Counted from the stretch's first letter, positions 18,711 to 27,239 are shown. The stretch is DNA of 64,000 nt from an uncultured Dorea sp. (GCA_910586965.1 CAJUMF010000011.1:1-64000), one strand, 5' to 3'. Translations and numbers: made by a program. The notes: generated by a model from the sequence alone, not told the origin.

Positions 18711-19727
18711 TTATTCTGCTATATCATTCAAATCTTCATTCTCATTATCTGCTGGAACCTCCCCATCTATTGCGCCCCCATTATCGGGTGCTTCCTGTTC
18801 TTGCTCCTGCTCATTTTCACCTTCATCCCCAACAGGCGCCGCCTGTTCTATTTCAGCCTCTTTGTCTGCCGGTTTTTCATCTTCTGCTGGGTTTTTGCCT
18901 TCTTCCTGCTGTTCCGGAATTTCATCCGGTTCGTCCGCCGCGATATCTTCCTTCAATACAGCGTCTTTTCTCAATTCCGCATTTTCTTTAGGCGTAACTT
19001 TCCATGTTACCACTATCTCAGGAACAGCTTTTGTTAAAGCAGACCAATCACCTTTTTCATTGGCCGCTCCGATAAGCTGAAATGAATAGTTATCAAATAT
19101 ATTTTCCTCGATATTTTCCTTTAACCCATATTCATACTTTTCAGTATCGCTGTTATACTCATACCCATAAGCCCCGTCCGGAGCCGCTTCAATTGTCTTA
19201 TGGATCATCACTCCATCTTTCCCAACGGGCACTTCCTTTTCCCCATCCGTCACAGCCAGATAAAGACTTGCACTTTTATCTTTTTTAAACTTACGGTCTT
19301 CCGTCATCTCAATCCCTGCAAGGGAGGCGGGATCCACCTTTACTTCTAAAGACACCTCCACAGGCATCGTGCTCTTATTCGTAATCGTCACAGAATCACT
19401 CTTGCGGCTATAATCCTCTTTCACCTTGCCGTCCCGGCGGCGGAAGAACACTGTACAGTCCTTCTCAAATTTCTTGCCCTTATACATCGCCCCATCGGTC
19501 TCGTTGATCAATCCCTGCGGGTCTAAGATAAAGTCGAAAATCCCTTCCGTATTCGCCGGCATAACGACCTGACATACGTCCGTTTCTACATTAGCTGTCA
19601 ATTCACTGATATTCGGTTCATCATTCCGAGTACTATCTGCTGCCGACACGCAAACCGGCAGACTCCAAGTCAAAGCCATAGCCATGATCAATGCCATATA
19701 TCTCTTTGATTTCTGCCTAATCGTCAC
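18711..19727 (-). CDS. Exported surface protein with acidic C-terminal tail
   Basis: The 338-residue product has a signal peptide (YMALIMAMALTWSLPVCVSA, cut before ADST). Its middle is homologous to the last gene of the operon: FILDPQGLINETDGAMY, ASLYLAVTDG and PEIVVTWKVTP. The last 90 residues are almost all Glu, Asp, Pro, Ala, Gln and Asn, a low-complexity acidic stalk. The start is the GTG at 19727, six bases after AAGGAGG; the TTG further upstream would place that ribosome site inside the gene. It follows the candidate guide RNA on the same strand with no clear promoter of its own. Confidence 0.68.
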   Translation of the reverse strand: MTIRQKSKRYMALIMAMALTWSLPVCVSAADSTRNDEPNISELTANVETDVCQVVMPANTEGIFDFILDPQGLINETDGAMYKGKKFEKDCTVFFRRRDGKVKEDYSRKSDSVTITNKSTMPVEVSLEVKVDPASLAGIEMTEDRKFKKDKSASLYLAVTDGEKEVPVGKDGVMIHKTIEAAPDGAYGYEYNSDTEKYEYGLKENIEENIFDNYSFQLIGAANEKGDWSALTKAVPEIVVTWKVTPKENAELRKDAVLKEDIAADEPDEIPEQQEEGKNPAEDEKPADKEAEIEQAAPVGDEGENEQEQEQEAPDNGGAIDGEVPADNENEDLNDIAE

Positions 19728-19790
19728 ATTCTGCCTCCTTATATCCAAAGCTTCTTCCCAAATAACCGCCTTTTAATAATAAGGAATATT

Positions 19791-20027
19791 GGTCACCCCT
19801 GCGGGTGATGCGGCTTACGCCGCTTCGCTCCCTGCTAGATCATGACTATGCCGCATCTCTGAGAGCTGCAGCACGTTTTTTCATGTTCACAAGGTCTTGG
19901 CCTACCCAATACACAGACTTATAAGGAATCCTCCTCCATCTGCCTTCTAATGCCGTATTGTGTTTTATATCATGAACGCACTCTTTTAGTCCTTGCGGTA
20001 AAATCCCGGCTCATCACCGGTATTTAT
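19791..20027 (-). ncRNA. Candidate omega/guide RNA of the TnpB-like protein
   Basis: TnpB proteins use an RNA encoded by the 3' end and downstream flank of their own gene. The 237 bases after this tnpB stop lack a reading frame. Read on the minus strand, they end with two tight hairpins: GCGGC/GCCGC (19810-19823) and CACCC/GGGTG (19794-19807). Any guide would begin just past them, near 19790, and read AATATTCCTTATTATT. The 5' end probably reaches into tnpB. The boundary of scaffold and guide is uncertain by several bases. Confidence 0.5.
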
Positions 20028-21353
20028 CTAAACAGCCGTTCTTATGATCGTCTTTCCTGATTGCCCCCGCTTTTTTACATTGCGGGCGGTATTTATCTTC
20101 TCATCATCCTGATATCCGCACACCCCGCAGGAAAATAGCCCGTCTGTCTTTTTCCCTGCCGCTCCGCACTTACTGCACTCGCGGCTGATATCTTTCCCAA
20201 GCACCTCCGCAATCTCAACCGACTGCTCCCTGCACTTTTGTTCCAGACGCTTCCGGATATATCCCCTCTGCCACCGGGAGACAGAATAATTGATATTCTT
20301 GTTAACGCCCCCGCTCTGCGGCTTTGGAAGCTTTACCATATAGATGAGCCCCGGCTTTTCCAGGTTCAGGAAACGGTTCAACTCCTGATTGATATAGCTG
20401 TGAAGCCGCTCCTCCATCCGCCGTTTTCCCGCATGATACTTCTTGCGTCCCGGATTCGCCTGCTTATTGCGGCTATATATCTTCGCCTGCATACGCACCC
20501 AGTCAGAATACTCCGCCTGATACTTCCCAAGCTCCTCCCCATAGCAATGCCCGTTATCCGTCGTCAGCATCGTATACATACCCAGCGCCACCCCGACACA
20601 CTCCTGATAGTCCGCATGACGGCGCACCGCAACCTGGACCGGCACTTTGATCTCCAACCTCTGCTCTTTCGGATACAGCTTGATGTAAAGCTGACAGCCA
20701 TACCGGTTATTATCCGTCAATGGGATAAATACACGCTTTCTCTTTTCCTTTATCGCGATGTAAATCCCCTGATCCGCATACCGATAAGCTCTCTCCGATA
20801 TAGAAAACCCATCCGCCATATCTGTGTGCAGCTTTACCTGCGCCTTTCTCACCTGTCTGCGCAGATAGCGGTGCAAATGTTCTGTCTCCACCGCTCCTGC
20901 CAGCTTTTCATATTGCTTCTGTACCTTCTTTGTAAGCTCCACTGGATTTTGATTCAAAACAGCATCAAATGCATTATTAACCTTGAGCAAAAACCGAAGG
21001 TAATGCTTTTCCTCAGCCGAGAAACATTCATTTTTATTGATAAGCTGTCTCAATCTGGTCTTTGTCTTGGTCCACCGGCACTTAATGTCGCCCAAAGCAT
21101 CAAAAACCGCGAGATAAAAATAGACAGAAGGAAGCCCTAGATTTTCCCGAAAGCCGCTGTCTGTCATCTCATTCTGCACGGTATAGCCCGGATAAAGCTT
21201 GCTTAAGCTTCCAATCCCTCCAAAGCGGGCATATACATAGTTCTTTACTTTCCGGTAATCTTCCGCAATCTCCAGAAGCTTTTTCATATCCCCTTCTGAA
21301 ACCGGCCCCTTGCTATACTGATGGACGGTCTTGCATATTTTTTCCGACGGCAT
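20028..21353 (-). CDS. tnpB: TnpB-family protein lacking RuvC catalytic residues (TldR-like candidate)
   Basis: The 441 residues have the TnpB layout: helical N-terminus, beta-barrel segment, RuvC core split by helices, and a C4 zinc ribbon (CSKCG...CGVCG) near the C-terminus. The ORF is intact. The RuvC-I motif, normally GIDxG, reads GVALG, with Ala256 in place of the catalytic Asp. The RuvC-II motif, normally vvEDL, reads MVKL, with Val340 for Glu. In RuvC-III, normally ADxNAA, it reads EKINTA, with Lys419 for Asp, though Asp416, Asp417 and Glu418 lie just before it. So it probably cannot cut DNA and may act as an RNA-guided DNA binder. No tnpA is present. The ATG at 21353 follows GGAGGGG; an ATG eight codons upstream has no ribosome site. 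Confidence 0.8.
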   Translation of the reverse strand: MPSEKICKTVHQYSKGPVSEGDMKKLLEIAEDYRKVKNYVYARFGGIGSLSKLYPGYTVQNEMTDSGFRENLGLPSVYFYLAVFDALGDIKCRWTKTKTRLRQLINKNECFSAEEKHYLRFLLKVNNAFDAVLNQNPVELTKKVQKQYEKLAGAVETEHLHRYLRRQVRKAQVKLHTDMADGFSISERAYRYADQGIYIAIKEKRKRVFIPLTDNNRYGCQLYIKLYPKEQRLEIKVPVQVAVRRHADYQECVGVALGMYTMLTTDNGHCYGEELGKYQAEYSDWVRMQAKIYSRNKQANPGRKKYHAGKRRMEERLHSYINQELNRFLNLEKPGLIYMVKLPKPQSGGVNKNINYSVSRWQRGYIRKRLEQKCREQSVEIAEVLGKDISRECSKCGAAGKKTDGLFSCGVCGYQDDEKINTARNVKKRGQSGKTIIRTAV

Positions 21354-21395
21354 TACCCTTTCCCCTCCAGTACGCATCCTGCAAAAGACGCCGCA

Positions 21396-21422
21396 TTTTC
21401 AAAAGGTGTACCTTTTGGAAAA
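21396..21422. repeat. Left copy of a 26-bp inverted repeat
   Basis: This 27-base element is matched by its reverse complement at 21531-21556 with one mismatch plus an outer base. It contains its own dyad: CAAAAGG and CCTTTTG around TGTA. That layout, two inverted arms around a short asymmetric spacer, fits either a recombinase crossover site or a repressor operator. Confidence 0.85.
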
Positions 21423-21474
21423 TATTTTTAATTCATGGTTTTAAGGATTATTAATAAAAAAGGGATTAATTTTA

Positions 21475-21503
21475 TTGACGAATTGACGATAATATAATAG
21501 AAT
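21475..21503 (+). promoter_or_regulatory. Sigma-A promoter inside the inverted-repeat segment
   Basis: TTGACG and TAGAAT are 17 bases apart on the plus strand, in the 108-base segment between the two inverted repeats. As it stands it points toward the YesL-like gene at 21739. No equally good promoter is seen on the minus strand of the segment. If the segment inverted, transcription would start near 21443 and run into tnpB. Confidence 0.6.
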
Positions 21504-21530
21504 GATTAAGAATTTGTATATAATTTTTCG

Positions 21531-21556
21531 TTTCCAAAAGGTACACTTTTTGAAAA
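21531..21556. repeat. Right copy of the 26-bp inverted repeat
   Basis: This is the reverse complement of 21396-21422 with a single C-to-T change in the inner dyad (CAAAAGG TACA CTTTTTG). The two copies enclose 108 bases that carry a promoter. Confidence 0.85.
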
Positions 21557-21652
21557 TTCTCGATTTTAGAAACTATTTTCATTTTTTTAGATTCCCCCTA
21601 AGAATAACTTTATCTTTGTGAAATAGAAACTCAAGATACCATAAGAGAAAAG

Positions 21653-21680
21653 TTGCAGGTTTACAGAAATTTGTTATAAT
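21653..21680 (+). promoter_or_regulatory. Promoter of the YesL-like gene
   Basis: TTGCAG and TATAAT are separated by 16 bases. Transcription would start near 21687, which rules out the TTG at 21685 as a start codon and supports the ATG at 21739. Confidence 0.65.
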
Positions 21681-21738
21681 AAAATTGACTGCACCTAAAA
21701 GTTTAAATATCCTTCTAATCAGGGAGAATCTTGAGAAA

Positions 21739-22377
21739 ATGAAAAAATTTCAACAAATTACAAACAGAATAGGAGCATTGTGCTTCTTAAATATCTTATA
21801 CATCATCTGCTGCCTGCCGCTTATTACCATCGGTGCCGCAAACACTGCCTTGTATGCCTGCATTTTCCTTATGCATGATAATAAAGACGGGTATATGCTC
21901 CATACATTTATTTCCAATTTTAAAACGCATTTTAAACAAAGTACTCTGTTGTGGCTTGGGGTATGTATATCAGCCGTGTTTATAGTGCTTGAAATATTCA
22001 CTCTCCAAATACGTCCGATACGTCTGGCGTATCTGCGCACTGTTGTTAATGCGTTTTTCCTCGCCTACCTATACCTGCTGTCCTGCTGCCTTTTTGCTTT
22101 TGCCGCCCGTTTCCGGGCAAAGGCGCGTTTCATTCTCCGCAGTTGCTTTATACTGACAGCCCGGCATTTTTTCCTGGTGCTTGTCCTGGCGCTTATGAAC
22201 GGAGCTATCCCTCTTTTTCTTATCCTGCGCCCCGGCTCTTTCCTCTCAATATTGCCGCTCATCATTTTTCTCGGATTTTCAGGCGTCGCATACATAAATG
22301 GGCGCATCCTGACGCAGATTTTTATTAAAGAAAATTTAATCAACGCTCAAAACGAGGCTCCCGGCGGCAATCTGTAA
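21739..22377 (+). CDS. DUF624 (YesL-like) membrane protein
   Basis: The 212-residue protein has about five membrane helices and the DUF624/YesL start (NRIGALCFLNILYIICCLPLITIGAANTALYAC). The basic loop FAARFRAKARFILRSCF and the final ILRPGSFLSILPLIIFLGFSG fit too. Members usually sit beside sugar ABC transporters and glycosidases, as here, but their function is not established. It is the only plus-strand gene of the locus and converges on the GH32 gene. AGGGAG lies 12 bases before the ATG, a little far. Confidence 0.8.
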   Translation: MKKFQQITNRIGALCFLNILYIICCLPLITIGAANTALYACIFLMHDNKDGYMLHTFISNFKTHFKQSTLLWLGVCISAVFIVLEIFTLQIRPIRLAYLRTVVNAFFLAYLYLLSCCLFAFAARFRAKARFILRSCFILTARHFFLVLVLALMNGAIPLFLILRPGSFLSILPLIIFLGFSGVAYINGRILTQIFIKENLINAQNEAPGGNL

Positions 22378-22393
22378 TCTGCCGCCGGGAGCC
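22356..22393. terminator. Bidirectional terminator between the YesL-like and GH32 genes
   Basis: A perfect 14-base stem (GGCTCCCGGCGGCA with its complement) encloses a 10-base loop that contains the stop codon of the plus-strand gene. On the minus strand the tail is TCGTTTTGAG. It lies between converging genes and can serve both. Confidence 0.75.
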
Positions 22394-22399
22394 TTGCTC

Positions 22400-23872
22400 C
22401 TATACATCCCATATGCTGCCAAGTGACGCAAGCCTTATCTTATCAATCACTGCGTTTTTGTAAGGCGTTGATATCCAGCATTCCGTCTGCTCCCTCTCCG
22501 GATATACATTGCTCGTAATGCAGTACCGCCCTTCATTAATGTAGATTTCAACACTGCTGCAGTCAACGAGAATCAATATTTTAAATTTCCCGTTCTCCAG
22601 CTCCACCGGGCAGTTCATCCTCCCCCTGCCGTATAAGTCACCCTGGCTCTTATCCAGGCTTATGACCTTCTCCACCAAATCGATTTCTATGACCGTAGCC
22701 CTCTCCCCGGCTCCCAGCACCCCAATCTCAAGGTACCGGGAAGTCACATTCTCCACGTCGAGCCACAGTTCCATGGAAAAACTCCTTGCATCCGCAGGAT
22801 GCAGATACCGTCTCTTTGGCACTGCCTCAAACTTCTGATACTCCTCTGTCTCCGTTTCCAGAGCAGCAAGCTCCTTGACAGGATACAGGCACACTTCATT
22901 CTTTTCATTCAGGCTGACAACTCTTGGGATACTGAACGTTCCGCGCCAGTTCTCCATGCTGGTAGGCCCCCAGTCCTGGCACCAGGGCATCCAGAGCCAC
23001 CCGTTCTGCCACGCAATGATGACGCGGTTCCCGTGGGCATCCAAAAAAGACTGGGGCGCATAAAAATCAAACCCTACATCCATCTGCCCTGTCTTCTCTA
23101 TCGTATAGCGCCCGCTCTCAAAATCCATGTCTCCCACACAGTAAAGAGCCTTATTATAATCCGGATGTTTCATAGGAGAACAAGTAAGAATCCACTTCCC
23201 GTTTATCTCAAACATATCCGGACACTCCGTCATCGTTCCCAGCTTTCCGTTTGACTCCAGCACTGCGCTTTTATATTTCCACTGATAGAGATTCTCCGAT
23301 TCATACAGAAATACCCTTGCATCACCCTCCGGATTCGCGCTTTTGGCCGAGCCCCCGACTACCATGTACCATTTGCCCGCCGCGTAGAATACCTTCGGAT
23401 CCCGAAACTCCTCCAATGCGCCCTCCGGCGGTTCGGGAATGATGGGATTCCCCTTGTATTTTTCGAAATTAATACCATCTTCCGATGTAATCAGGCATTG
23501 GGTCTGATGCAGCTTTCCCGCCCTTTTTACCGATGCAGTGTAAAAAATATAGAGCAGGCCGTCCTTTTCAACTGCACATCCGGAAAAACACCCGCCCTCC
23601 GGGTCATTTTCATAATCCTCTTCCGGCTTCAGCGCAATAGGCATGTCTTTCCAGTATATCATATCCCTGCTGACCGCATGTCCCCAATGCATGGACGCCC
23701 AGTCACAGTGCTTGGGATTGTACTGGTAAAACAAATGATACCAGCCTTTATAATAGATGAGCCCGTTCGGGTCATTCATCCAGGACACCGGCGCAGTAAA
23801 ATGATATTTGGGTCTCCACTTCTCCTCATTCCTGTTATTCAGACGGTTATTTACAATATGTTCGCTTACCAT
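22400..23872 (-). CDS. GH32 beta-fructosidase
   Basis: It should hydrolyse beta-fructosides such as sucrose, sucrose-6-phosphate or short fructans. All three GH32 catalytic motifs are present: WMNDPNG with nucleophile Asp34, FRDP with Asp158, and ECPD with acid/base Glu216. The five-blade propeller is followed by the usual C-terminal beta sandwich from about residue 330. There is no signal peptide, so it acts in the cytosol on sugars brought in by the adjacent ABC system. It begins just past the GH116 stop, the last gene of the operon. Confidence 0.92.
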   Translation of the reverse strand: MVSEHIVNNRLNNRNEEKWRPKYHFTAPVSWMNDPNGLIYYKGWYHLFYQYNPKHCDWASMHWGHAVSRDMIYWKDMPIALKPEEDYENDPEGGCFSGCAVEKDGLLYIFYTASVKRAGKLHQTQCLITSEDGINFEKYKGNPIIPEPPEGALEEFRDPKVFYAAGKWYMVVGGSAKSANPEGDARVFLYESENLYQWKYKSAVLESNGKLGTMTECPDMFEINGKWILTCSPMKHPDYNKALYCVGDMDFESGRYTIEKTGQMDVGFDFYAPQSFLDAHGNRVIIAWQNGWLWMPWCQDWGPTSMENWRGTFSIPRVVSLNEKNEVCLYPVKELAALETETEEYQKFEAVPKRRYLHPADARSFSMELWLDVENVTSRYLEIGVLGAGERATVIEIDLVEKVISLDKSQGDLYGRGRMNCPVELENGKFKILILVDCSSVEIYINEGRYCITSNVYPEREQTECWISTPYKNAVIDKIRLASLGSIWDV

Positions 23873-23873
23873 A

Positions 23874-26345
23874 CTAATCTACCTTTACATCATCAATATT
23901 TCCAAAGAGGACATTAAGCTCTGTCTCTTTTTTTCCGTTTTCATCAATCCTCTGGCGGTAAGTTCCCCATGCCTTTCCATTGATCCAGAATGTAGAATAA
24001 TCCTTCTCATTGATAACAGGAGAAAACGACATCGTCTTTTTCACCATATCGCACTGGTAGCCCGCGAGCTCCGGAATCAGTGAAAAGCTGGACATGGGCC
24101 GTATATAGTGATGCCCCGCCTCCGTCTCGCTCCACGGGCATCTCTTATAGCCGTCATAGCGGTCTCTGATTGCCTTAATGATGGTAAATGCCTCTTCGAC
24201 CATCCCCTCATGAATCATATTTACCGCCACCGTATATTCCACGCCTGTCCACACTTCATCACAGTAGGCAAATGGGAATCTCGGCCTCCCGCCCTCCGGC
24301 CAGGAGCACAGCACAAGCCCCGCCTCGTCATTCAGCGCATAAGTCCTCTGTACATTAGGCACATCATCCATGCATTCCTTAAAATTATACTTGTAGATAG
24401 ACGCAAGCGCCTTCCTCACATGCTCTTTCGGCAACACATAGCCAAGCCCCGCCGTCTGTGCCATAAACTGCCCTAAAAGCTGGTCTGTAAGGCACCCCTT
24501 CCCGTACTGGTAGCGGTACGCGTCCACATCCTCAAGCTCCTGGATATAATAGCTCCCGTTAAATAATTTCTCATCCACCAAAGGAGCGGCTTTTTCATAC
24601 AGAGCCCTATATTTCTCCGCAGCCTCCTTATCTCCCAGATGCTCCGCCATCTTGGCCACGCCTTTTATGGCGCCGAGGTAAATGGTGTTCGTCATCGTAT
24701 TCGGCCCGTAGAATTCGATATCGTAAGTCACATGCTGCTTTCCGTCCAACACGCCGTCTCCGTCCGTATCCCACTCTTTTATCGAGAATTCCAGAGCTTT
24801 CATCATGCTGTCCCAGATACCCTTTAAGAACTCGTCGTCTCCGGTGTATTTCCACTCCCGGTAAATCCGCAGGATGGAGCCAAACTCGCCGTCACATGCA
24901 GGAATCATATCCCAGCGGCTCTCCCCCAGGCATTTCCTCGCCCGAAACGGCATACAGCCGTCCTCATCAAGCTCAACATTAAACTCCACATTACGCATCG
25001 TAATCTCCAGCTCCGGGAACAGCGCCGCCACTGCCGTCGCATAATTCCAGACATGGTTTACATTGCCCTGCCCGCATCCTACATAGTCGCGGATTCCTTC
25101 CCATCCCAGGAAATTCCCGTCTTCTATCCGGAAACAGCAGTGGCTCTTCATCGACATAATATTGGATGCCACCGCGTCAACCACATAGGCCGGGAGCGTC
25201 GTATCAAAAAGCGCGTCCTCAAACGCCTTTGACGTCGTTTCCAGATAGTCTTTCTTTTTCACAACATATCTTGCCACATCCCGCGCATCTGTCCACTTCG
25301 TTGCGTAATAATTCCGGATTGTCCCATAGCCCCCCTCCCGGTACTTTTTTAAATCCTCATCATACTCAATCCATCCCTTAGGGCGGTTGGGGAAATACCA
25401 TGAAATCATATACTCGAACTCTTTCTCTTCATTCGGCCCGATTGTCTCATAGCTGCTGACAGAGCTGATCCGCTCCTTCAGATTCAGGAAACTAAAGTCA
25501 TAATGCGACAGCAAATCGCACCCCTTCGCCTCAATCTCCTCCTCTTCCGTAAGCATCCCGTCCGCGGTAAAGTCATCCCAGAAATCCTGTGCATTGTCCG
25601 TCCACTGTCCATGGAGCCATTTCTTTCTTGTAATCTGCCCCTGGTTCGTCGTTACAATGGACATACTGCCGTATTTCATATCTGTCTCTTTCAGGTTTTT
25701 CGCAGTGTAATACCACCCCTTCATCCCGTCTTCTTCAAAATATTCATTCTGGACTTCATCTGCAAGTTTCACATTGTTAAACACATCGTAGCCTTCAAAA
25801 CCTACAACATTCGCAAGGGTTCCAACCACAGACACATCCACCGGACGGTTGGTGGGATTTTTCACCTTATACTTGATAACAGCCGTCGGAATGCCGGAAT
25901 CATCTGCATTCAGCGGAATGAACGGCGTATATGCCTCCATCCTTACCTGTACCGGAACTTTGCTGTCCTCCAGGTCCACATATACAAACGGCTGCTTTCC
26001 TACCATCTTAGATTCTTCAAAACGGGGGATGCCCGCCAGCTCACCGTTTAAAAATCCATGAGACTTATAATAAGGAGGGCATATCTTTGATTCCAGAATC
26101 CGGCTCACAGGGTCCCGGCCCTCTTCCTTCACCCAGATGGCAAAAAAGGAAAACGGAACGAACTGCCCTTTCCCGGGCCAGTTAAAGATTTCCCAGTCTC
26201 TCAGCTCCCCTCTCGGGCCTACGGAAATATTTCCCGTTCCCAGACCTCCCAGCAAAAACTTAGCTACAGACGCGTCCTTTTTGTACGCAATCTCTCCTCC
26301 TGTGCGAAATAAGTCAACTTTTGAGTGTAATTTTTCTCTCGTCAT
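23874..26345 (-). CDS. GH116 glycoside hydrolase (GBA2/DUF608-like)
   Basis: The 823 residues match family GH116, whose members cleave beta-glucosides or beta-xylosides with retention. The N-terminal beta sandwich has LLGGLGTGNISVGPRGELRD. The (alpha/alpha)6 catalytic half has Glu544 in YDIEFYG as nucleophile and Asp696 in YCDEVWTGVEY as acid/base; they are 152 residues apart, the spacing of the characterised bacterial enzymes. There is no signal peptide, so it is intracellular. It lies between the permease and GH32 genes, suggesting an imported glucoside or a mixed fructoside substrate. Confidence 0.88.
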   Translation of the reverse strand: MTREKLHSKVDLFRTGGEIAYKKDASVAKFLLGGLGTGNISVGPRGELRDWEIFNWPGKGQFVPFSFFAIWVKEEGRDPVSRILESKICPPYYKSHGFLNGELAGIPRFEESKMVGKQPFVYVDLEDSKVPVQVRMEAYTPFIPLNADDSGIPTAVIKYKVKNPTNRPVDVSVVGTLANVVGFEGYDVFNNVKLADEVQNEYFEEDGMKGWYYTAKNLKETDMKYGSMSIVTTNQGQITRKKWLHGQWTDNAQDFWDDFTADGMLTEEEEIEAKGCDLLSHYDFSFLNLKERISSVSSYETIGPNEEKEFEYMISWYFPNRPKGWIEYDEDLKKYREGGYGTIRNYYATKWTDARDVARYVVKKKDYLETTSKAFEDALFDTTLPAYVVDAVASNIMSMKSHCCFRIEDGNFLGWEGIRDYVGCGQGNVNHVWNYATAVAALFPELEITMRNVEFNVELDEDGCMPFRARKCLGESRWDMIPACDGEFGSILRIYREWKYTGDDEFLKGIWDSMMKALEFSIKEWDTDGDGVLDGKQHVTYDIEFYGPNTMTNTIYLGAIKGVAKMAEHLGDKEAAEKYRALYEKAAPLVDEKLFNGSYYIQELEDVDAYRYQYGKGCLTDQLLGQFMAQTAGLGYVLPKEHVRKALASIYKYNFKECMDDVPNVQRTYALNDEAGLVLCSWPEGGRPRFPFAYCDEVWTGVEYTVAVNMIHEGMVEEAFTIIKAIRDRYDGYKRCPWSETEAGHHYIRPMSSFSLIPELAGYQCDMVKKTMSFSPVINEKDYSTFWINGKAWGTYRQRIDENGKKETELNVLFGNIDDVKVD

Positions 26346-26357
26346 AATGTCCTCCTA

Positions 26358-27239
26358 CTATCCTTTTACTCCTACATGAGTCATACTTTTTACAATCCAT
26401 TTCTGTCCTATGATAAATACAATAAGAACCGGGATGATGGACAGCACCACCGCCGCAAATTCATTTCCCTTCACATAAGGCTGGCGTATGGACAGAATCC
26501 CCACCGGCAGCGATAATTTGTCCGTATCATTGATCATGATGAATGTCGTAAAATAGTCATTCCACGAAAACGTAAAGACAAGAATCGCCAGCGACGCCAG
26601 CGTAGAACCGGCCATCGGCAGCATAATGGAAAAGAACGTGCGTATCGGCCCTGCCCCGTCAATCGCCGCCGCGTCATTAAGCTCCTTCGGGATGCTCAGG
26701 AAAAACTGGCGCATCATAAAGATGCCAAAAGCCCCTGCGAGCCCCGGACACATCGCCCCGAATAAAGAAGGCAGCGTGACAGCCCATGACGTATTGATAA
26801 CGCCGAGAAAATTCATAATCTTATATAAAGCTACGATTGTTACCTGTACCGGAACCATCATCGCTACCATCATCAGGCCGAACATGACCCGTTTCCCCCT
26901 GAAGTCAAACTTCGCATAAGCATACCCGGCAATCACGCCATGCAGCACCATGCCAATCGTAATGACCGTGCTCATCTTAAAACTGTTGAGCATAAATCCG
27001 AAAAACGGCAGCTCCCCGGTAAACAGCTTTTTATAATATGCCAGATTCCATTCTGAAAATGCAGGCGGCAGCCACTTTGGCGGCAGCGCCGTCGCCTCGC
27101 TGTAGCTCGCCCGCAGCGACGCTGAAAATACCCACAAAAACGGCGCAATCATAACAAATGCAATCATCAGCATCAAAACTGCCAAAAGAATATGGCTCAC
27201 TTTTATCTTCTTTCCAAATATCTTTATTTTCTTATTCAT
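26358..27239 (-). CDS. Sugar ABC transporter permease, MalG/LacG type
   Basis: The 293-residue inner-membrane protein has six predicted helices and the EAA-type coupling loop (LNDAAAIDGAGPIRTFFSIMLPM). An opening segment AFVMIAPFLWVFSASLR is typical of the carbohydrate uptake family 1. The start at 27239 has GGTGG upstream and overlaps the other permease gene by 8 bases, so the two are made together. No ATPase gene is present; such systems share a multi-sugar MsmK-type ATPase encoded elsewhere. Confidence 0.9.
   Translation of the reverse strand: MNKKIKIFGKKIKVSHILLAVLMLMIAFVMIAPFLWVFSASLRASYSEATALPPKWLPPAFSEWNLAYYKKLFTGELPFFGFMLNSFKMSTVITIGMVLHGVIAGYAYAKFDFRGKRVMFGLMMVAMMVPVQVTIVALYKIMNFLGVINTSWAVTLPSLFGAMCPGLAGAFGIFMMRQFFLSIPKELNDAAAIDGAGPIRTFFSIMLPMAGSTLASLAILVFTFSWNDYFTTFIMINDTDKLSLPVGILSIRQPYVKGNEFAAVVLSIIPVLIVFIIGQKWIVKSMTHVGVKG

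Noticed and set aside
20238..21140. A long open frame on the plus strand opposite tnpB
   Set aside because: It is the antisense shadow of tnpB, rich in Arg, Leu and Ile, with no ribosome site or recognisable domain.
21354..21738. IS200/IS605 left end or a complete insertion sequence around tnpB
   Set aside because: No tnpA, no target duplication and no subterminal palindromes typical of the family were found; the repeats at 21396 and 21531 flank a promoter, not the gene.
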